DNA of 64,000 bases from Amycolatopsis acididurans (GTDB lineage: Bacteria > Actinomycetota > Actinomycetes > Mycobacteriales > Pseudonocardiaceae), in the NCBI RefSeq assembly GCF_012328925.1, contig NZ_JAAXLS010000003.1:248001-312000 (forward strand), given 5' to 3'. Below, one piece after another: positions 26,637 through 35,455 of the stretch (positions are counted from its first letter, which is position 1; every line of letters begins with the position of its first letter). Both the position numbers and the translations under genes were made by a program. The notes below the pieces were generated by a model. It was not told where the DNA came from, searched no databases, and worked only from the letters and a program-made list of their open reading frames with translations.

Positions 26637-28619
26637 TCATCCGGTCCCTTCGTCCACGGGCTGGACATTGCGCTGGGCGGCGCTCGCCCGGCCGAGCACC
26701 ATCGAGCCGTCCTGGTCGTACACGACCCGGTACAACGAGGCCTGCAGGCCTCGCAGCAGTGCGTCACGGTAGCCCGGCGGGGTCCCTTGCAGGATCGACA
26801 GGTACGCGAACTGCGGCTCGGTCACCACAAGATAGTCGGGGCCCTTCTCCTGCAGGCACTCGACGGCGGCGCGGACATCGCGGAGATCGGCGCAGTAGAC
26901 GTCGGCCTGCGACTGCTGCACCTCGCCGACCCTGGTGAACGACAGCGGCACGGCGTTGACGAGCGCGTCCACCCGCTGCTGCGGACGAGCCTGCTGGACC
27001 GCCCAGGTCGCGGCGGCGACGTCGCCGCGGCTGACGCTGGTGTAGGCGTCGTTGCCGCCGCGCGCCAGCACGGTCATGGTCGTGAGCGCGGTCAGCACGA
27101 CGAGCGGGATCGCCCCCGCCCCGACCGTGCGCCACGGGCGGTTGCGCCACCGCAGCCGCCGCGCGCTCGTGACCGCGCGTTCCAGCGCGATCCCGCCCGC
27201 GAGCGCCATGAACGGCAGCGCGAACAGGAAGCAGCGCATGAACACCTCGCCGCCGTAGGACTGCGCGAGCGTGAGCCCGAACGGCGCGGCGCACAACGCG
27301 GGCAGCAGCCACGAGCGGAGCTTGTCGCGGCGCATGAACACGATGCCCATCGCCGCGACGGCCGCGACGAACCCGCTGGCCGCGATCCGGACCAGCAGCA
27401 CGATCAGGTGCCCGGGGCTGCCCGAGATCCGGTCGAACAGGCCCTGCCCGACGGATCCGCCGACGTCGCCGAGCGGGCTGAGGATCAGCGGGATCAGCTG
27501 CCCGATCCAGAAGTCCGAGGCGCCCAGCGAGAACCACACCACGGCCGCGCCGAGCACCACGAAGGGCAGCCACGCCGGCCACAGCCTGCCGAACAGCAGC
27601 AGCAGGATCAGCAGCGCGCCCAGCACGTACGGGGTGAGCTGGTGGGTCGGCGCGAGCCCGAGCCCGATCAGCACGACCGAACCCTGCGCGACCAGGCGCG
27701 CCTTGGGACTGGACCTGGGCGCCAGCCGCACCCGCATCCGCGCCTTCACCGGTTCGGTCAGCCGGGGCCGCACGAGATGCCGGAACGTCAGCGTGATCGC
27801 GGCGAGCATCAGCACCATCGCCGTGGCCTGCGGGGAGAAGTAGTCCTGTTCGGTCCAGTTGCCCGCCAGGAAGAGCCACGGCGCGATCCAGGACGCGCGG
27901 CGGTTGCCCAGCGCCGACACCGCCAGTGCGCGCACGCCGAGCACCATCAGCCCGGCCAGCACGGTCGGCGCCCAGTTCAGCAGCGGCACCGCGTTCGGCA
28001 TCCCGGCGGCGCGGGTGAGCATGGCGATGAAGGAGAAGAATCCCGCCCACGAGAAGCGGGCGTCGTAGCCGCGCAGCACGTCGCCGTTGTTCGCGATGTA
28101 TTCGGCGAAACCGGCGTGCAACCAGGCCGTGGGCAGCCGGGCCTCCGGTTCCACCGCGGGCTGCAGCCCGTAGACGAACACCACCCCGGCCAGCGTGTAC
28201 AGCGTGAGCACCCAGCTGCGCGGCTGGTAGCGCAGCAGTTCCAGCACCACGGCCGCGATCAGCACCGGGTAGGCCAGCAGCGTCAGCGGGGACAGTGCGC
28301 CGAACAGCCCGAGCCCGCCCATCGCCGAGGGCGGCACCGGGTGCAGCCCGAGCACCCACAGGATGACCGCGGCACCGGCCAGGCCCGGCCCGAAGAACGG
28401 GTCGGCCAGCAGCGCGGGCTTGCCCGCACCGGCCGGCGGCCGCGAGTCCACCGCCCGGCGCGGCGGCTTCGCCTCCGGCGGCGGCAGGCTGCCCGCGACG
28501 GGGATGTAGCGGGTGGGGGTGCCCGCCGGGGTGTAGTTGACCGGGCGGTTGGCGCCCGGATAGCGCCGCACCGGCCGGTTCGAGCCGAACGGGCCGAGGA
28601 ACCGCGTCGGTGCATTCAT
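26637..28619 (-). CDS. Large polytopic membrane protein of the polysaccharide locus (GT-C-like or polymerase candidate)
   Basis: 660 residues. A proline- and arginine-rich cytoplasmic N-terminus of about 90 residues is followed by at least 12 hydrophobic helices and a C-terminal soluble domain of about 120 residues with two cysteines (VYCADLRD, VECLQEKG). The motif GNWTEQDYFSPQATAMVLML after about helix 5 resembles loop motifs of actinobacterial GT-C-like proteins; no DXD is obvious in the first loop. It may be a lipid-linked sugar transferase or the Wzy-type polymerase that is otherwise missing from the locus. The ATG overlaps the flippase stop (ATGA), fixing the start. Confidence 0.7.
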   Translation of the reverse strand: MNAPTRFLGPFGSNRPVRRYPGANRPVNYTPAGTPTRYIPVAGSLPPPEAKPPRRAVDSRPPAGAGKPALLADPFFGPGLAGAAVILWVLGLHPVPPSAMGGLGLFGALSPLTLLAYPVLIAAVVLELLRYQPRSWVLTLYTLAGVVFVYGLQPAVEPEARLPTAWLHAGFAEYIANNGDVLRGYDARFSWAGFFSFIAMLTRAAGMPNAVPLLNWAPTVLAGLMVLGVRALAVSALGNRRASWIAPWLFLAGNWTEQDYFSPQATAMVLMLAAITLTFRHLVRPRLTEPVKARMRVRLAPRSSPKARLVAQGSVVLIGLGLAPTHQLTPYVLGALLILLLLFGRLWPAWLPFVVLGAAVVWFSLGASDFWIGQLIPLILSPLGDVGGSVGQGLFDRISGSPGHLIVLLVRIAASGFVAAVAAMGIVFMRRDKLRSWLLPALCAAPFGLTLAQSYGGEVFMRCFLFALPFMALAGGIALERAVTSARRLRWRNRPWRTVGAGAIPLVVLTALTTMTVLARGGNDAYTSVSRGDVAAATWAVQQARPQQRVDALVNAVPLSFTRVGEVQQSQADVYCADLRDVRAAVECLQEKGPDYLVVTEPQFAYLSILQGTPPGYRDALLRGLQASLYRVVYDQDGSMVLGRASAAQRNVQPVDEGTG

Positions 28620-29860
28620 GCCGGCGCTCCGCGCAGCCGGGTGCGCAGGTCGGCCAGCACCACGACGGCGAGCACGAACTCCGCGACCAGCAAGCCGACC
28701 CCGAACGCCAGCTCGGAGGGCATCACCAGGGCCAGCACGACCGCGAGCGCCGCGGTGACGCCGTGCAGCGCGGCCACGCCCGTGCCGCGGCCCTGCCCGA
28801 GGTGCACGGCGATGGCCAGCAGCACCGCGAGCCGGGGCAGCTGCGCGACGAGCAGGATCCGCAGCAGGTCCGCGCCCTGGGTGTACTCCGGGCCGAAGAT
28901 CATCAGGATCACCCCGGCCAGCAGCCCGCCCACCGCGAGCAGCGGCACGAACACCAGGACCAGCTTGCGCCCGGTGCCCGCGACGAGCGAGCGGGCGTGC
29001 CCTGGTTCGGCGGACATGCGCACGACCAGCGGGTTGACGAACACCGAGGCGGCGAGATCGAGAGCGTTGATCGCGGTCCACACGACGTAGAAGACCGCGT
29101 TGGCCTCCGCCCCGAACCGGTGCAGGATGATCAGCGGGGTCAGGTTGTACAGCACGACGACGCAGACCGTGCCCGGATAGGTGGGCGCGAGCAGTCGCAC
29201 GATCTCGCGCCGGCCCGGCAGCTCCCCCGGTTCGTCGACCGGGCGCACGCGGCGCAGCACGATCACCGTCACCACGGCGACGGCCAGCAGCGTCGGCACG
29301 ATCCACGACAGCAGCACCGCCAGCCTGCCCGCCAGTGGCGCCAGTACGACGAGCACGATCAGCCGCGCCACCGCGAACAGCCCGTTCTCCAGCGGCACCC
29401 AGCGCGCCCTGCCGATGCCGGTGAGCACGGAGTCCTGGAACTGGAACACCGTCCACGCGACGGCGGCGGCCACGAAAAGCCATGTCCCGCCAGGGATCTT
29501 GGCCGCGACGTCCCGGCCGGAGGGCACGAGCACGAACACGAGGCCGCCGGCGAGCCCGCCCAGCAGCACGACCAGGTAGGCCCGGTGCAGCAGCCGTGGC
29601 AGCAGCCTGCCCGCGCGCGGAAGCCAGCGCAGCACGGCGGGTCCCAGTCCCAGTTCGGCGATCCCCGCGACGAGCAGCATCCCGGACACGAAGGCCGACG
29701 CGTGCCCGACGTCACCGGCCGGCAGCAGCCGGGCGGCCAGTATCCAGCCCACCATTCCCGCGACCGCGCTGATCGCCGCGCTCGCCGACAGCGCGAGGCC
29801 GTCGGCGAACATCCCGCGGTCCGCGCCGTCCCGTGCCGCGCGGCTCGAGGTGTCGGTCAC
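28616..29860 (-). CDS. Wzx/MOP-superfamily polysaccharide flippase
   Basis: 414-residue membrane protein with about 12 helices. The start GLALSASAAISAVAGMVGWILAARLL is typical of the MOP/PST exporter family, as are the paired repeats with LGLGPAVLRWLPR and ANAVFYVVWTAINALDLAASVFVNPLVVRM. Such proteins flip undecaprenyl-linked oligosaccharides to the outer face. The GTG start overlaps the stop of the upstream small membrane protein (GTGA). Confidence 0.88.
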   Translation of the reverse strand: MTDTSSRAARDGADRGMFADGLALSASAAISAVAGMVGWILAARLLPAGDVGHASAFVSGMLLVAGIAELGLGPAVLRWLPRAGRLLPRLLHRAYLVVLLGGLAGGLVFVLVPSGRDVAAKIPGGTWLFVAAAVAWTVFQFQDSVLTGIGRARWVPLENGLFAVARLIVLVVLAPLAGRLAVLLSWIVPTLLAVAVVTVIVLRRVRPVDEPGELPGRREIVRLLAPTYPGTVCVVVLYNLTPLIILHRFGAEANAVFYVVWTAINALDLAASVFVNPLVVRMSAEPGHARSLVAGTGRKLVLVFVPLLAVGGLLAGVILMIFGPEYTQGADLLRILLVAQLPRLAVLLAIAVHLGQGRGTGVAALHGVTAALAVVLALVMPSELAFGVGLLVAEFVLAVVVLADLRTRLRGAPA

Positions 29861-30222
29861 CGGGCACCTGCCCCACTGGGCGGCCTGCTCCGCACGACGT
29901 GGTGCGCCAGCAGCGCGCCGGTCGCGATCGCGGTGCCGACGACGGCGGATTCGGGATGCCAGGCGTGGGTCAGCACCATCATCTGCGCCAGCACGATGCC
30001 GATCGAGATCGACAGCGCGACCGCGCTGATCCAGGTCACCGACACGTGCCGCACGTTGACGTAGGAGATCAGCGCCCAGCCCGGCGCGGTCGTGTAGAGC
30101 ACCAGCACCACGAGCGCGCGCAGCGGCGTGGCCAGGTCGAACATGATCAGCACGACGGTGAGCGCGCACACGCCGAGCAGGCAGTACGCGGTGATCCGCC
30201 GGATCCGGAGTTGCTGGATCAC
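29857..30222 (-). CDS. Small polytopic membrane protein
   Basis: 121 residues with about four hydrophobic helices (YCLLGVCALTVVLIMFDL, ALVVLVLYTTAPGWALISYV, WISAVALSISIGIVLAQMMV and a shorter last one). The TAPGWALISYVNV segment resembles short membrane proteins found in actinobacterial polysaccharide clusters. Function unknown. GTG start at 30220-30222, 30 bp after the double glycosyltransferase. It is coupled to the flippase that follows and may assist it. Confidence 0.72.
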   Translation of the reverse strand: MIQQLRIRRITAYCLLGVCALTVVLIMFDLATPLRALVVLVLYTTAPGWALISYVNVRHVSVTWISAVALSISIGIVLAQMMVLTHAWHPESAVVGTAIATGALLAHHVVRSRPPSGAGAR

Positions 30223-30252
30223 CGCCGTTCCCTTCTCGCGTCGCCTCGCTGG

Positions 30253-32397
30253 TTACCGATGCCCGGACCCGTACCTTCTGCGCGCCACGGCCAGCGCCGC
30301 CGGACCGCTGAGCATCCCGGCCCGCTCGTCGCGGCGCAGCTGACGCAGGCGCGAGCGCGCGGCGCGGTCGGACAGCGGCAGCTCCGGGGTGCGGGCGGCG
30401 AGCCGGACGAGGCCGCGCGGCAGCCTGCGCAGGATCGAGAACACTGTGGACGGCCGTCGCAGCACCGACAGCAGCAGCATCGCCGACAGCCCGACGCCGT
30501 AGCCGCGCATCTGCTCGCGCAGTGCCAGCCAGTCGGCGCGGTGGGTGTGCCGGGCGACGGCGTGCGGCGTGTACACCACGGTGCCGTCCATGCGGGCCAG
30601 CCGGACGAACAGGTCGAGGTCCTCCCCCGCCATCGCCGGGCTGCCCGCGCCCAGCAGCGGTTCGAACCCGCCGAGCCGCTCGAAGGTGGTGCGCCGCCAC
30701 GTGGTGCAGCTGCCGGGCCCGTACCGGGCCAGCGAAAGCGGGTACAGCGGGTCTTCGCGCGCGGTCTCGCGGTCCAGCCGCTGGCGGCGGACCGTGTGGC
30801 TGTAGCCCTTGAGCCGTTCGTAGAGCACCTCGGCGTCGGTCTCCAGACTCGCCGGCAGCACGAGCGCGGTGACGCAGCCGACCCCGGGATCGGTGACGAG
30901 TTCCTCGGCCACGGCGTCGAACCAGCCCGGTTCGACGCTGATGTTCTCGTCGAGGAAGGCGATGAACTCACCGCCGGTGGCCGCGGCGCCGGTGTTGCGC
31001 GCGATGCTGACGCCCGTGCGAGGCTCCACGACGTAGCGCGCGCCGAGCTTGCCGGCCTCGTCGCGCAGCCACTCGTCTCCGTCCGGCCCGGGTGGGAAGT
31101 TGTCGACGACCACGATCTCCAGGCGCGGGTACCCGGCCTCCAGCGCCGCCCGCACGCTGCGCAGAGCCTGCGCCTTGCGGTGCGCGGTGGGCACCACGAC
31201 GCTGATCAGCGGCCGGTCGAACTCCCGCCGCGGCGCCGGGGCCCCCGCGGTGATCATGTCGAGCCGCACCACGCCGCGCCGCACCGGCAGCAGCACCACG
31301 TCCAGCGTGCGGTCGCCGTCGCGGACGAGTACCTGCGCGGCGCGGTAGCGGCCGACGGTGCGCGGTGGCACCGCGAGCTCCAGCGGCAGGTTGCGCACGT
31401 CGACGGTGGCGACGTGGATCGGCCCGTGCACGAGCTTCGGGGTCGCCGAGCGGATCCGCAGCCGTGGGCCGGCCAGCTTGCCGCGCAGGTATCCCAGTGC
31501 GGTGGCGACCACGACGACGCACAGCGCGGCCAGTCCGGTGCCGCCGGCGCGTTTTCCGCGCAGCAGCCGGGAAAGCTCGCGCAGCGCGGCCGAGGGAATC
31601 ACCTTGCGCAGGTAGTCCCGTTCGGTCGACAACGCCGCGTCGGCGCCCACCGAGCGCGACACCAGCGCCTTCGACAGTCCCTCACCCCAGCCTCGACGGC
31701 GCAGGTAACGCCACGTCAGCCGGTCCGGCGTGACCCGGTGCCGCACGACCGCCGAGGGCCGGAACAGGATCACCGACCCCGGGGAGGCCTGCCCGAGCCG
31801 GATGCACAGCTCGGTCTCCTCGCAGCCCAGCGGGGTGCGCCCGACCCGGCCGAGATCCTCGGTGAACAGCCCGGCGTGATGGAAGGCCTCACGCCGGAAG
31901 GACATGTTGCAGCCCATCACGTTGCGCACCGGGGTCTCGGACTCCGGCTGCCCGGTGTAGGTGCAGCCGACGACCCAGTCCAGTTCACCGGTTCCCGCAC
32001 CGCGCGCGGGCAGCAGCGGCGAGCGCACGCCCTCGGGCCAGACGGGACGGGCCGAACCGCCGACCGCGAGCACGCCCGGATCGTGGTAGCCCGCCAGCAG
32101 CTGTTCGAGCCAGTCGTGTTCGGGCACGGCGTCGTCGTCGAGGAAGGCGAGCACGTCGCCCTTCGCCAGGTCGATCGCGGTGTTGCGCGCCCCGGACAGC
32201 CCGCGCCGCCCCGCGTTCTCCACCACCGTGACGCCGGGGAACGCCTCGGCGGCCCGGTCGGCGAGCTCGGGGTTGTGGTCGATCACGAGCAGGATCTCGT
32301 CCGGCGGCACGGTCTGCGCACGCAGCGCCCCGATCGCGGCGACCAGATCGTCCCACCGCTGCTCGGTGTAGGCGCAGATCACCACGGAACACCTCAT
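30253..32397 (-). CDS. Bifunctional family 2 glycosyltransferase with two GT-A domains
   Basis: 714 residues. The first GT2 domain occupies about 1-240, starting MRCSVVICAYTEQRWDDL, with the metal site AFLDDDA (D87-D89) and the LGCEETELCIR helix. A short hydrophobic segment (TGLAALCVVVVATALGYL) and a beta-rich linker follow. The second GT2 domain starts near residue 405 (LISVVVPTAHRKAQAL) with FLDENIS as its metal site and AGEDLDLFVRLARM. Each domain probably adds a different sugar. The ATG overlaps the stop of the next gene upstream. Confidence 0.88.
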   Translation of the reverse strand: MRCSVVICAYTEQRWDDLVAAIGALRAQTVPPDEILLVIDHNPELADRAAEAFPGVTVVENAGRRGLSGARNTAIDLAKGDVLAFLDDDAVPEHDWLEQLLAGYHDPGVLAVGGSARPVWPEGVRSPLLPARGAGTGELDWVVGCTYTGQPESETPVRNVMGCNMSFRREAFHHAGLFTEDLGRVGRTPLGCEETELCIRLGQASPGSVILFRPSAVVRHRVTPDRLTWRYLRRRGWGEGLSKALVSRSVGADAALSTERDYLRKVIPSAALRELSRLLRGKRAGGTGLAALCVVVVATALGYLRGKLAGPRLRIRSATPKLVHGPIHVATVDVRNLPLELAVPPRTVGRYRAAQVLVRDGDRTLDVVLLPVRRGVVRLDMITAGAPAPRREFDRPLISVVVPTAHRKAQALRSVRAALEAGYPRLEIVVVDNFPPGPDGDEWLRDEAGKLGARYVVEPRTGVSIARNTGAAATGGEFIAFLDENISVEPGWFDAVAEELVTDPGVGCVTALVLPASLETDAEVLYERLKGYSHTVRRQRLDRETAREDPLYPLSLARYGPGSCTTWRRTTFERLGGFEPLLGAGSPAMAGEDLDLFVRLARMDGTVVYTPHAVARHTHRADWLALREQMRGYGVGLSAMLLLSVLRRPSTVFSILRRLPRGLVRLAARTPELPLSDRAARSRLRQLRRDERAGMLSGPAALAVARRRYGSGHR

Positions 32398-33275
32398 GTG
32401 GTGACCTCCCCCGGTGCCGTCAGCGGCGTGCGCACGGCCTCGAAGCGGTGCGTGCGGCGCTGCTTGCCGACCCGCTGCCACTCCGCGACGAGGGTGCGCA
32501 GCACACGGCCGCCGTCGGAGAAGGTCCGCAGGTTGGTCTCCCCGTAGAGCCGTTTCCGCTCCACGCTGGGGACCTCGGTGATCCACAGGCCGAGCGCGGC
32601 GACCCGGCAGTTGATGACGGTCTCGATCTCGAAACCGTCGCCCCACACCATGTTCTCGCCGCGGCGGGCGAACACCGGCGGCAGCGCCAGGCGCGGCACC
32701 AGATCGCGCCAGAACGCGTTGTAGCCGTAGCACAGGTCGGTGAAGGCGCCGCTGAACAGGGTGTTGCTCAGCCGGTTGAGCCCGGAGTTACCCGCCGCGC
32801 GCAGCGCGGTGATGTCGTGGCTGCCACCGCCCGGCGCGAACCGGGTGCCCTTGGCGAAGTCGGCGCCGCCGACGAGCGCGTCGACGAACCGCGGGATCTC
32901 GGCCGGATCGGCGGAGCCGTCGGCGTCGAACATGACGATCACGTCGCCGGTGGCGGCGGCGAACCCGCACGCGAGCGCGTTGCCCTTGCCGCGCCGGGTC
33001 TGCTGCACGACGCGTACACCGGGATGGATCGCGCGCGCCACGGCGACGGTGTCGTCGTCGGAATGCCCGTCCACGACCAGCACCTCGTGCACGGGTGGCA
33101 GTTCGGGCAGCACTTCGCGCAGGTTGTCCGCCTCGTTCTTCGCCGGGACCACGATGGTCACGTCGGGTTCGAGCCTGCGGCGCGGGTGGCGGCGGGCGGC
33201 GGCCGAGATCAGCTCGGCCAGGTCGTCGAAATCGGGGGCGTCGGTGACGGGACGCGGGGAGTCGGTGATCGTCAC
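32394..33275 (-). CDS. Family 2 glycosyltransferase (DPM1/GpgS-like)
   Basis: 293-residue GT-A enzyme. VTIVVPAKNEADNLREVLPEL opens the fold, VLVVDGHSDDDT binds the nucleotide, and VIVMFDADGSADPAEIPRFV carries the metal-binding DAD. The pattern resembles enzymes that transfer a sugar to a lipid or small acceptor. GTG start at 33273-33275. It is coupled to the two-domain glycosyltransferase by a 4-bp overlap. Confidence 0.85.
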   Translation of the reverse strand: MTITDSPRPVTDAPDFDDLAELISAAARRHPRRRLEPDVTIVVPAKNEADNLREVLPELPPVHEVLVVDGHSDDDTVAVARAIHPGVRVVQQTRRGKGNALACGFAAATGDVIVMFDADGSADPAEIPRFVDALVGGADFAKGTRFAPGGGSHDITALRAAGNSGLNRLSNTLFSGAFTDLCYGYNAFWRDLVPRLALPPVFARRGENMVWGDGFEIETVINCRVAALGLWITEVPSVERKRLYGETNLRTFSDGGRVLRTLVAEWQRVGKQRRTHRFEAVRTPLTAPGEVTT

Positions 33276-33346
33276 GCGCTGGGTTTCCTCACGGGCGGCG
33301 GGTATCGGGGTGGGGGGGAGATATTCGTGTGACGTGCGAGTGAGCG

Positions 33347-34372
33347 TCAGGTTCCGGTGATCCGTAGATCGGTGTTCAACCGGCCTTCGTGCTGCTGGGC
33401 GCGCAGCCAGGCCAGGCGGGTGAACCGCTGCTCGAACGCGGTTTTCGTCAGGCCGTGGGCCGGGTAGGCCGCGGCCAGCTCACGGGCGCCGTCCTCGACG
33501 GTCCACGACACGCGGAAGTCCGGCAGCGCGGCGCGCAGGCGGGAGAAGTCGACGCGGTAGGAGCGGGGATCCGGCCCGCTCTCACCGGTGATCACCAGGC
33601 GGGATCCGGGCACGGCGGCGACGACGGCCTCCGCGATCTGGCGCACCGTGAGGTTGTTGACCTCGGTGCCCACGTTGAGTGCCGTGTCGTGCACGGCCTG
33701 CTCCGGTGCCCGCAGCGCCGCCTCGAACGCGCCCGCGATGTCGAGCGCGTGCACCAGCGGCCGCCACGGGGTGCCGTCGGAGAGCACCCGCACCTCGCCG
33801 GTGAGCACGGCGTGGCCGACGAGGTTGTTGAGCACGATGTCGGCGCGCGGCCGCGGCGAGAAGCCGAAGGCCGTGGCGTTGCGCAGGTACACCGGGCTGA
33901 ACCCGTCTCCGGCGAGCTCGTGCAGATCGTCCTCGACGCGCACCTTGGACTCGGCGTAAGGCGTGACCGGGCGCAGCGGGGCGTCCTCGGTGACCAGTTC
34001 GTCGCCGGCCGCGCCGTAGACCGAACACGTTGAGGCGTAAAGGAAACGCCGCACCCCGGCGTCCTTGGCGAGTTTGGCCAGATGCACCGACGCGGTGTGG
34101 TTGATCTCGTAGGTCAGCTCGGGGCGCAGCGAACCGAGCGGATCGTTGGACAGCGCCGCGAGGTGGATCACCGCGTCCATCCCGGCCAGCCGGGCGGCGG
34201 TGAGGTCGCGCAGATCGGCGGGATCGCCGGGCGGATCATCCGGCGCGGGGCCCAGCACGCAGGCGGCGAACAGGCCGGAGTCCAGCCCGTGCACCTCGTG
34301 CCCGGCGGCCCGCAGTACCGGCGCCATCACCGAGCCGAGATAGCCCTGGTGCCCGGTCAGCAACACCTTCAT
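33347..34372 (-). CDS. NAD-dependent nucleotide-sugar epimerase/dehydratase (extended SDR)
   Basis: 341 residues. The NAD(P)-binding TGHQGYLG (6-13) is followed by D62-type residues, [11 protein letters not shown], the catalytic serine region YASTCSVYG and the Tyr/Lys pair in PYAESK. The substrate-side pattern ([24 protein letters not shown]) suggests a deoxysugar or heptose-type nucleotide sugar. It is translated with the nucleotidyltransferase upstream (ATGA overlap), so the two probably make one activated sugar for this locus. Confidence 0.88.
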   Translation of the reverse strand: MKVLLTGHQGYLGSVMAPVLRAAGHEVHGLDSGLFAACVLGPAPDDPPGDPADLRDLTAARLAGMDAVIHLAALSNDPLGSLRPELTYEINHTASVHLAKLAKDAGVRRFLYASTCSVYGAAGDELVTEDAPLRPVTPYAESKVRVEDDLHELAGDGFSPVYLRNATAFGFSPRPRADIVLNNLVGHAVLTGEVRVLSDGTPWRPLVHALDIAGAFEAALRAPEQAVHDTALNVGTEVNNLTVRQIAEAVVAAVPGSRLVITGESGPDPRSYRVDFSRLRAALPDFRVSWTVEDGARELAAAYPAHGLTKTAFEQRFTRLAWLRAQQHEGRLNTDLRITGT

Positions 34373-35208
34373 ACGCCTGCCCCCACCGATTTCTCCCACA
34401 CCATCCATGGCCTGCTGCCGCTGTCGTACGCGGCGTCGAGCGCGGCGCGCTCCTTGAACGTGTCGGCGGCCTGCCAGAAGCCGCGGTAGGGGTAGGCGAT
34501 CAGCCGCCCCTTCCCGGCGAGCGTGCCGCACGCGTCCTCAACGAGATCGCCGCCCTCGGGGATGTGGTCGAAGATCTCCTGCCGCAGCACGAAGAATCCG
34601 GCGTTCTCCCACACCGGCAGGCTGCTGACCGAGCTGATCGTGCGCACCCAGGTGCCGTCCAGCTCGACGCAGTGGAATGTGGACTGCGGCGGGACGACCA
34701 TCATCGACGCGCCGGCGTCGGCGGCCGCGAAGTTGGCGATCATGTCGTCCAGCGGCGCGTCGGTGAGCACGTCGGCGTAGTTGGCGAGGAAGATCTCCTC
34801 GCCCTCGACGTGCTCACGCACCCGGCGCAGCCGCTCACCGATCGAGGACGCGGCGCCGGTGTGCACGAAGGTCACCGACCAGTCGCTGATGTCGGTGGAC
34901 AGCAGTTCGACCTGCCCGCCGCGCAGCACGAAGTCGTTGGACGCGGTCTCGGTGTAGGTCAGGAAGAAGTCCGTGATGTGTCGCGCGCCGTCACCGAGGC
35001 ACAGTACGAAGTCGGTGTGGCCGAAGTGGGCGTAGTAGCGCATCACGTGCCACAGCAGCGGCCGCTGCCCCACCAGCTGCATGGGCTTGGGCACGTCGTC
35101 GGCGGGCTCGTGGTGTACCCGCGGCGCGGCGGCGCCTTCACCGGGGAGGCCGGGCCGCGGATGGCTCATGCGCATCCCGTGGCCGCCGCAGAACAGCACT
35201 ACCTTCAC
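34369..35208 (-). CDS. Sugar-1-phosphate nucleotidyltransferase (glucose-1-phosphate cytidylyltransferase-like)
   Basis: 279-residue nucleotidyltransferase. The N-terminal loop reads CGGHGMRM where GGxGTRL is usual, and [23 protein letters not shown] is the RfbF-like second half of the active site. About 20 residues rich in Pro/Gly/Ala/His separate the two motifs, more than in typical homologues. Later blocks [14 protein letters not shown] and [16 protein letters not shown] are conserved. GTG start at 35206-35208. Function, making CDP- or dTDP-sugar, is by family. Confidence 0.82.
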   Translation of the reverse strand: MKVVLFCGGHGMRMSHPRPGLPGEGAAAPRVHHEPADDVPKPMQLVGQRPLLWHVMRYYAHFGHTDFVLCLGDGARHITDFFLTYTETASNDFVLRGGQVELLSTDISDWSVTFVHTGAASSIGERLRRVREHVEGEEIFLANYADVLTDAPLDDMIANFAAADAGASMMVVPPQSTFHCVELDGTWVRTISSVSSLPVWENAGFFVLRQEIFDHIPEGGDLVEDACGTLAGKGRLIAYPYRGFWQAADTFKERAALDAAYDSGSRPWMVWEKSVGAGV

Positions 35209-35304
35209 GATGCGCTCACCGCCGCGGCCACTCCTCGCTCGTCCGATCGGGCAAGACGTCGTGGCAGCGGGTCCGGCTCGCGGCGCGTGCACGACATCAC
35301 CGTG

Positions 35305-35335
35305 ACTATAGGATGATCACCCGCTCGCGTTACGC
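35305..35335 (-). promoter_or_regulatory. Putative promoter for the nucleotidyltransferase-epimerase-glycosyltransferase operon
   Basis: On the minus strand a good -10 hexamer TATAGT (plus-strand 35305-35310) stands in this 247-bp gap, about 90 bp before the nucleotidyltransferase start. A clear -35 box is not visible at the usual spacing (GTAACG is the nearest). The upstream stretch 35336-35397 shows no other feature. Confidence 0.4.
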
Positions 35336-35397
35336 GCAGACGGGTGAGTTCACGGACCCGATTGGGTGCAAACAGTCGCTTTGTGTGATTTACGCCA

Positions 35398-35416
35398 GAC
35401 CGGGTGTCGCCCGGTC
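35398..35416. terminator. Hairpin downstream of the glycosylphosphotransferase gene
   Basis: Perfect 7-bp stem GACCGGG / CCCGGTC with a 5-nt loop, 40 bp past the stop of the sugar transferase on the minus strand. It may separate that gene from the operon that follows. Confidence 0.45.
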
Positions 35417-35455
35417 ACCACCGGATCCACCCGATCCGGCGGATGTCAAGACCGC

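Noticed and set aside
26448..29090. Long plus-strand frame (880 codons) opposite the polysaccharide membrane genes
   Set aside because: It is rich in His/Arg/Gln/Pro with no family motif and lies antisense to a clear multi-helix membrane protein; a codon-bias shadow of high-GC DNA.
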